Part shown: piece after piece, positions 23,403 through 64,000 of the stretch
Numbering within the stretch: the stretch's first letter is position 1
Layout: each line of letters begins with the position of its first letter
Assembly: GCA_916610825.1 (NCBI GenBank)
Contig: OU744446.1
Coordinates: forward strand, 3,109,001-3,173,000
From: Haliclystus octoradiatus
Taxonomy: Eukaryota > Cnidaria > Staurozoa > Stauromedusae > Haliclystidae
Length of the DNA: 64,000 bases
Direction of reading: 5' to 3'
Made by a program: the position numbers and the translations under genes
The notes under the pieces: model-generated
What the model was told of the DNA's origin: nothing
The model's input: the letters and a program-made list of their open reading frames with translations, nothing else
Databases searched by the model: none

Positions 23403-26400
23403 GAAAATGCATTTATTGGAATCCTACGCAGACAAGATTGTCAACCCGTTACATGCATTAATGATTCCTATACTTGAATCAAAGTTACCAGCTGATTTGA
23501 AGTCAGAGTGGGAAAAAGAAATAATAACAAGTACGAAGAGAAAGAATTCCCAACTTGGAAAAGATTGATTTTCAAGAGAAGTACGGTCAAGAGAAACGGT
23601 TGACTGGAGCCAAGACAAAGCCTTGAAAAGAGTTATTAGAAAAACTGACGATCAGAAAGATGCAAAGGTATATTCTGCCCAAGCACTTACAACTGAAACC
23701 AGCCGAAATAGAGAAAGTGCAAGATCTAAATGTATTCATTGTGAGATGACTAATCATAACTTGGAAAATTGTTTTCAGTTTGCGAAATTAGATATATAAA
23801 GGACAAGTGGTATTTTACTAAAGCAAAACGAATGTGTTACTCATGTTTAACTCCTCATCATGATGGATGGAATGTACTAACAAGACAAAATGCACAACAA
23901 ATGATTGTGGTAAACCGCATCATGAATTGCTGCATCTTGATAGTCGACCTGAAAAGCCAGAAACTGTTATTAATGCTAATGCTTCTAACAGTCGATTGTT
24001 TGTCTACCAAGGGTAGAAACGTATTTACATCAAAAATTATGCTGTCTGCAGTTCCATTAATGCACAATGGAGGAAAGTCATCTAAAGTTAGAGTAGCATT
24101 TGATTCGATATGCAAAGGGAAATTTGTCACAGAAAAAGCAGCTAGGAGAATCGAATTAGATATATGCAAAACCGAGTTAATTGAAATCACAGGATTTGAT
24201 GAGAGAATCTCATTTAAAAACTGGTCGTGTTGGCTTTGAACTTTCTACTCGGAATCATTCTAGTACGAAAGTTCATATCAATGCTATTGTTAAACCTGGA
24301 AAGATTTGTGCTCCATTAGATGCTGTTGAGATTGATTTAGAACGTTGTACTCACTTAGTGAATATCTGCATTGCAGATGAACTGCCCCATAACGAATTTG
24401 AGGTGGATGTTTTAATTGGTATCGATTTCATTTTGCAATTAGTATATGGTGAAATAATGCGTCATCCAACTGATGATTCACCACCTGGAGCATTACGAAC
24501 TATGTTTGGTTATGTATTAATTGGTTCAAATCCCTTTGTTGGAAATATATCAAAATCATCGTGTTTATTTGTGGATTGTAAATCGCATACCAAACTAGGG
24601 AAAATTTTTGGAATCTCGAAGCAATTGGAATCAAGGACATTAGTAAACAGTATACTTTAAACGAACGAAAAGCTGTTTCATATTTGAGAAATCTATAGGT
24701 TACGACAATAGTCAATATTTGGTATCGTTACCATTTCGAGAGAATGAACATATACTATGTAATAATTATCAAAATGCAAAGAAACAATTAGTGTCAATTG
24801 AGAGGCGTCAGTGGAGAAAGATAAAGAAAAGAAACAAGCATATCGAAGTTGTATGATATGAATGATTACGAACGATTGGGATTTGCTCATCCAATGACTT
24901 CAGAAGAGAGGGAGAGGTTTGACGAAGGATCTCAATATTATGTACCGCATCACCCGGTTGAGAAACTTGATAGTTTGACAACTAAGACTAGAGTATTTTT
25001 CAATGCAAGTGCAAAACATAACAACTGCATCTTTTTGAATGATTTTTTGTTATCTGGTCCGGCATTACAGCCGCAATAACAATTTCAGCAGTATCTTTGG
25101 CGAAATTGTGATCTTACTCGCGAACCTATTTGTTTGACAAGTTTGATGTTTGGAGTAAAACGTTCACCATACTTGGCAATTAGATCTTTACTTCACCATG
25201 CTGCAAAAGATGAGATCAAAGAATGCTTCCCACTGGCAAATGTAGCAGCTACTCAAGATATTGATGTGGATGATTATTGTGAAGGACGTAGATCGGTAGA
25301 ACGAGTGACCAAATTACTATTGACATTTGCGATCTTGGTGGTTGGGAGATGACGAAGTTTATATCAAACTCCAAACAAGTTGTGGAAGCTATTCCTGTAG
25401 AGAAATGCTTAACAAGCTTGATGGTTGATTTTGATTATAATATAGATAATACTACGAAAGCTCTTGGTATTGATTGGGATGTACAAGCAGACCATTTTTT
25501 ATTTCGTTTAAATCCATTTATTACGAATGTAACCAAATGCTACAAAACGAACAATCTTAAAGAAAGGTATGTCATATTTTTGATGTATTTGGATTTTTGC
25601 ACCATTTATAATTCGTGCAAAAATTATGGTTCAATCATTATGGAAAATGGAATCTACTTGGGATGAAGCACTGGATGGAGAGATTGTTGATACGTTTCGT
25701 CAATGGGAGGAGGAACTGCTTAATTGAAATGATATTCGTATCCGGGATTCATATACCTAGGTTTATTAAATATGATGGAAAATATAAATCAATGGAGCTG
25801 CATGCATTCGCGGATGCTTCTGAAAAGGCACATGGGGCTACAATTTATATACGCAGTGAAGATTTTAATGGAAATGTAAATGTGCACGGATTTATTAATT
25901 GCCAAGTTTTGTGTTGCTCCATTGAGACAGAAATCATTACCCCGTTTGGAGCTGCTTGCAGTACACTGTGCAGCAAATTTAGTTAATTATGTTTGTGATG
26001 CATTGAGCATCGTATTTACATCTATCGAAATTTGGTCGGATTCTGAAATTGCATTAAATTGGTTGAAAACGCCAAATACACGCGTGGCATGGACTATCAA
26101 CTTTGAAGAACAGTAAATCGTACTGGCATGGCCCTGAATGGCTTTAGTTATCAAAGGAACAAATTGGCCTTGCTCTGTGATGGAAACTAATTTAAATTTA
26201 CCAGACGTTGAAATTGAAGCAAAAACAAAATGTCATATAGTTGTATCATTCGTAGAATCTGAGCATTTATTTAACAAATTTGAGCGTTATGATAAATTGG
26301 TTCGCATTATTGGTCACATCTTGAAATGGAGGAAGATGGTCCCAAGAACTGTCGATGGAAAATTGACTATCGAGTATCTAAATGTAAATGAATTATATAT

Positions 26401-27820
26401 ACTACGGTGTGTCCAAAAGGCTCATTTTCCTACCACAAACTATTGCAAGATGGTAAACAGTTAAATGTCGACAGTGCTTTAATGTCTCTGGATCCTATGT
26501 TTCGTGAAAATAAGAAATTGATGGTTGTTGGGGGTCGATTGAGAAATTCTCTTCTTCCAGAGGAAATCAAACATCAGATTATTTTACCAAGTAACAATAT
26601 CATCGTTGACAAACTAATTATGATGTTTCATCTTAAATGATTCAAATTCACCTATTGAGATTACTTTGTCTAATATTCGGACCAAGTTTTGGATTATACA
26701 TGGCAGAAGGCAGGTGATCAAAACCATCCATCAATGTCTAAAGCTCCAGCCAAATGAGGACAACATTTTCACAGCATTTGATAAAAATTTGGCTCAATGT
26801 TGTGAAAAGCTGCCAAAATGTATGCTTCATTTGGCTGGGGACTAATATGTAAACATTTAAGTACATCACCTTTGGAGCAGAAAATGGGAGATTTACCCAC
26901 ATTAAGAGCTCAGCCTGCTCCTGCATTTTCGAATATTGGTTTGTACCAAGCCCATTATACATACGAACTGGGACAGTTGTTACTAAATGTTACAATTACA
27001 TATTCACCTGTGCTCTGAGCCGGATGATCCATTTAGAATTAACAAGTAATATGGAAACAGAGGAATTTCTTGCAGCCTTCCGTCGGATGACAAATAGGAG
27101 AAGACTGTGTGATTTAGTAGTTAGTGACAATGCAAAAACCTTTCAAAAAGCAGCCCGTGTGGTTAGTACGGAGGTTAGTAACATGAACTTTGAAGCAAAT
27201 CTCTGGAAATACCTTGATTCCACGTTTATTGAACGATTTTGTTTTAGTCACGGTATCAAATGGGAATTTATTACTGAACGTAGCCTCTCATCATGATGTA
27301 TTTTGGAACGGTTGAATCGGTCGCTAAAGACACCTCTGAGAAAAGTTCTTTCTATAGGGCTCTATTGAATTATTGTGAAATGTATACCGTTTTGACCGAC
27401 ATTGAATCAGAAGTGAATCAGAGTGCATTGGCGTATCGAGGTACCGATTGTAGAGATGTTTTACCAATTACTCCTGCCCATTTGGCTTTGGGACGATCTC
27501 TTGGGACCCTTCCTGAACATGTTAATAAAGATGTTACTCTTTCAAAGAGATTCAAGTATTTGCAAACGCTACTTACTCACTTTTGGAAAAGATGTTCTCT
27601 AGAATACTTACCAAATCTACAACGTCGAAGCAAATGGCAAAAGAGAGTGCCGGAATTGGAAGTCAACGATGTTTGTTTAATAGCAGATGATAACACACGG
27701 CGCTCTACGTGGCCTATGGGTCGTGTTCAACAAGTAATGCGTGGAAATGATGGCTTAATCAGAACAGTACGACTGCAGACATCGAAGGGGGAACTGAACC
27801 GGTCATTTCAGAAATTGTGA
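23403..27820 (+). pseudogene. BEL/Pao gag-pol, multiply broken
   Basis: Recognisable pieces in order are a gag tail (LLESYADKIVNPLHAL) with a CX2CX4HX4C zinc knuckle at 23731-23772, and a DUF1758-like protease/linker at 24000-24660 (VDVLIGIDFILQLV, FGYVLIGSNPF). The RT follows at 24849-25352 (FERLGFAHPM, RVFFNASAKHN), with DVDD where the family usually has YVDD. RNase H lies at 25780-26110 (HAFADASEKAHGATIY, WSDSEIALNWL). The integrase, 26407 onward, has SDNAKTF. The chromatin-facing C-terminal domain is WPMGRVQQVMRGNDGLIRTV. At least ten separate frame breaks are needed to connect them, so the copy is dead. Confidence 0.88.
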
Positions 27821-27873
27821 AAAGTTCTTACCATCCAATCACCTGAGAGTAACCTCTCAGGGGGGGGGGGTGA

Positions 27874-28183
27874 TGTTGTGATCTTGTTAATCCAGCAAAT
27901 GAAAAGGAGAACATTGTGAATAATATCAATAATAAGCTAACAAGAATTGGACGGAAGTCATCCCCACCAAAGCGATTTCGTTTCAATAGTTTAGTTTCTT
28001 AGAATTGCTTAGATATCTTAGAAATGTAACTTTCTAACGGATGTGCTCATAGAGCAAAGTTTGTGTTGATACTTGCGTTAAGGGCGGTATGTAGTCGTTC
28101 AAGATTCAAATGGTTTTGATTAAATTTATGTGAAATGAACAACTCTGATGTTTTTTTTTTATTTAGGAGCGTAGCTCACAACA
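27874..28183 (+). repeat. 3' LTR of the BEL/Pao element
   Basis: The 310-bp segment starts TGTTGTGA right after the G-rich purine tract and ends TCACAACA, an 8-bp perfect inverted repeat with TG...CA termini as expected for an LTR. A T-run precedes its end. No second LTR copy is present in the window, so its age cannot be estimated from LTR divergence. Confidence 0.8.
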
Positions 28184-28189
28184 GTATCC

Positions 28190-28350
28190 AAAACTGGGCT
28201 GCCAAGCTTATCGAAGGAAAACAAAAATACGACAGGATGGATAATTTGTTAGCGATTTAAATTGGTAGAAGATAAAAAATTTTGTTGAGCTACGAACAGC
28301 ATGTACAGCTCATAAATCAGCTTTAGGCCCGGTTAGGAAAAAATGGTAAA
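28190..28350 (+). mobile_element. Short CR1/L2-like LINE remnant
   Basis: Allowing frame changes, the sequence reads IQNWAAKLIEGKQKYDRMD followed by ELRTACTAHKSALGPV-like text. This matches the VQN-AARLI-G ... TYKAL block that LINE RT C-termini share. It is heavily decayed and has no clear ends. Confidence 0.45.
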
Positions 28351-28991
28351 AACTTGAAAAGCATTTTCAAAAATTCAGAATCCACCTATAACATCAGAAA
28401 GGACCTGTATATTCTCTTTTCGAGGAGCCGAACTACTAAATAAATATCATCGATTAGAAAACTTAATTGAAATTAGATATAAAGAAGAAACAAATATATT
28501 ATTAATGCAACCCACAATAAACATATATAGTTAAATATGCCTATATCACAATACAAGGCATCAAGAAATAACTGCCTCAAAATATAGAATGAAATTATTT
28601 TGTATTGTATAAACTAGCATAGTAAAATTAACGTATTAAGTTGTTTGCATGCCTTGATCTATCTATCTATCTATGCTTGCAGCTTTGAAACGAGTTTGGT
28701 ATGGAATACCGTATCAAAAGAATATTTTACACATGTAGATGATGTCATGGATACAAAAATATCTTAAATCATCTCGCTGGTGCGAAAAACATGTAATAAT
28801 TCTCAAAGATGGGTTATATATTTTGATTTTGCCAATGAATTGAAGGACACACGTCTTGTCTCGTCATGTAGGGCTGTAAAAAGGTTAGCTTCAGTACCTG
28901 CTCATAACGACCGGTAAGTTCCAGTTCCAGTCCCAAGCTGTGGCCTTTAATGTTTATCCACCATCACAACGCCAAAACATAGGAAACGAAA
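28351..28991. other. Upstream region of the MCTP gene
   Basis: Apart from a short (ATCT)5 tract near 28658-28674, the stretch shows no repeat or coding feature. The promoter and 5' UTR of the MCTP gene must lie here or further upstream, but I see no clear TATA box or initiator that I would place. Confidence 0.35.
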
Positions 28992-62597
<33,606 letters not shown>

Positions 62598-63734
62598 TTC
62601 AAAGCTATATTTACTGCCGACTATTTATACGTAGAACAACAACTGGCTAATATACAAATGGAATTCATAAATGAATCGACTGGGGAGGGTTAAAACATGG
62701 TATCATTCAAAATAAGCATAATTATTTATTATTGGGAAGCTCATTATTCAATTAAGCACACACTACCAGACAACCGAAAGACATTTAAATCCTATTTATA
62801 TTTTTAAATATTATATATATCACACTTCTTGATATTTAGTAACTACTATACTGTATTCGGAGAAGTTCTCTATGACTCTATACATCAAATTCGAATATTC
62901 GGAATGCGAATGTATATGTGAAGGGTGATGAAAGGTAAATTGCCGTGCCATTGAAACCAAGATTTCGAGTTAAGAGAACTGATGTCACAATTGGCTATAG
63001 ATGGCTATTTAAATGTATATATATTCAAATACAACGAGCTGGAGCTTAATTAGAAGCAAGATTGATGTTTGTATATGAATGATATGAAATTATAAGTGTG
63101 AATATCTCCTTCACAATTTAAATTAAGTAGAATTAATTCTACGTTGAAAGGCTAGAAGAAGAAACGAAATTCGGAATTTGACATTCAATTAACTTTAATT
63201 AATTTGTAACATGTTTCAAATCATCAATTCATTTGATAAATTCATTAATTTGATGATATTAAACATTATATACTTTAAAAATAAATAAAACATAGATAAT
63301 TTATTTTGAATAATATGTAGTTATAATAAATATTTCAATATAATATTACCCATTGCATAAATTCGCTCAGATATCAACAATTGTAAATATAGATTTTTAG
63401 TTTTCACCTATCATCTTATTTATTAGAAAACAAGCATACATAATTATGTCGATTACAAATAAAACTGACTTTAAAATACTTCACGATGTTGAAATTGTAA
63501 CGACTTCAAGTTGTACTGAACAACTTTCGACAATGTTATTAAATATCAGCTGGACTGCTATTGAATAAAGTTACAATTAACACGATGTATTATCACATAC
63601 TAATTATTATATTAAAATCCAGTTCAAACTTTTTGATGTAATTGTAATGCTCTTATGTTTCACACTTATCTCCATCCATACATCAATGACCATATATATG
63701 GTACACTATAGTAATATCAAGGTACTTATGTTGT
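62598..63734. other. 3' flank of the MCTP gene
   Basis: AT-rich sequence after the TAA stop. Possible AATAAA signals occur (for example near 63280), but none can be chosen. No other gene is seen. Confidence 0.4.
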
Positions 63735-63780
63735 CTTTGCTGTTTCAATAGTGCTCAATGCCATAAATGCAGAGCTGTTT

Positions 63781-63938
63781 AATAATTAATAAACGAAAAA
63801 ATCAGACATTCATATTTGCTACTATTAGTTTCACGCCAAGGCGATCATCCCTTGGCATCATCATCATCAGAATGATCGCCTCAGCGTGAAACTAATAGTA
63901 GCAAATATGAATGTCTGATTTTTTCGTTTATTAATTAT
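63781..63938. repeat. Near-perfect palindrome, 68-bp arms
   Basis: Left arm 63781-63848 (ends TTTCACGCCAAGGCGATCAT) and right arm 63872-63938 (starts ATGATCGCCTCAGCGTGAAA) differ at about two or three positions and are separated by 23 bp of CATCATCATCATCAG-type sequence. The arms match the TTTCACGCCAAGGCGATCAT part of the SINE-like family at 45950 and 52295. Confidence 0.9.
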
Positions 63939-64000
63939 GATAGATGTTACACTTTTTTTTACATGAATAGAAATAAGAAGACCATGAATACTGAGAATAA

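Larger units (their letters stand above)
23374..28183 (+). mobile_element. BEL/Pao LTR retrotransposon, decayed, 3' LTR present
   Basis: Gag, protease, RT, RNase H and integrase remnants lie in the BEL/Pao order and end at a purine tract (a run of ten G at 27861-27870), then a 310-bp 3' LTR. No 5' LTR was found upstream; the first recognisable gag codons begin close to the PIF/Harbinger remnant, so the 5' end is missing or too diverged to see. Frameshifts and stops occur throughout. Confidence 0.87.

Overview
This is a window of an AT-rich animal genome. It has split genes with GT-AG introns, several classes of eukaryotic transposon and tRNA-derived SINEs, and no bacterial features. The host lineage cannot be fixed from the sequence. 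A marine invertebrate such as a tunicate is a low-confidence guess based on repeat style and base composition.

Left part (1-28.2 kb) is a transposon-rich region. At 1.6-6.6 kb the minus strand carries a tandem array (309-bp period) of a 186-bp, 62-codon Ser/Thr-rich mucin-like exon. One copy is split by a 4148-bp hAT element (2170-6317) with 8-bp target duplications, and the neighbouring exon copy preserves the unfilled site. A 5'-truncated L2/CR1-like LINE is nested inside the hAT. At 9.4-16.4 kb three 5'-truncated APE-type LINEs lie head to tail, each flush against (ATCT)n arrays on both sides; this looks like microsatellite-targeted integration. Diverged repeats, some direct and some inverted, flank this array. 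A 140-bp triplication at 18.6-19.0 kb repeats the start of a minus-strand terminal exon. A decayed PIF/Harbinger transposon (MADF-BESS gene on plus, DDE transposase on minus) spans about 20.2-23.2 kb. A decayed BEL/Pao retrotransposon with a recognisable 3' LTR follows at 23.4-28.2 kb.

Right part (29.0-62.6 kb) is one host gene on the plus strand: an MCTP (multiple C2 and transmembrane domain protein). Nineteen exons with mutually consistent phases give 814 codons: a basic N-terminal tail, C2A, C2B, C2C, TM1, an acidic loop and TM2. MCTPs are ER/endosome-anchored calcium-sensing membrane proteins. Its introns carry MITEs (three pogo-like families with TACAGT ends, a piggyBac-like TTAA family, palindromic elements), SINEs, LINE 3' ends, a 74-bp satellite, and one intron that is almost entirely a 1.9-kb (AAT)n microsatellite.

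The best candidates for something undescribed are the (ATCT)n-associated LINE array with its divergent relative, the second case of LINE fragments joined through (CATA)n, the mucin-like exon array with its occupied and empty hAT sites, and the intron built of (AAT)n.
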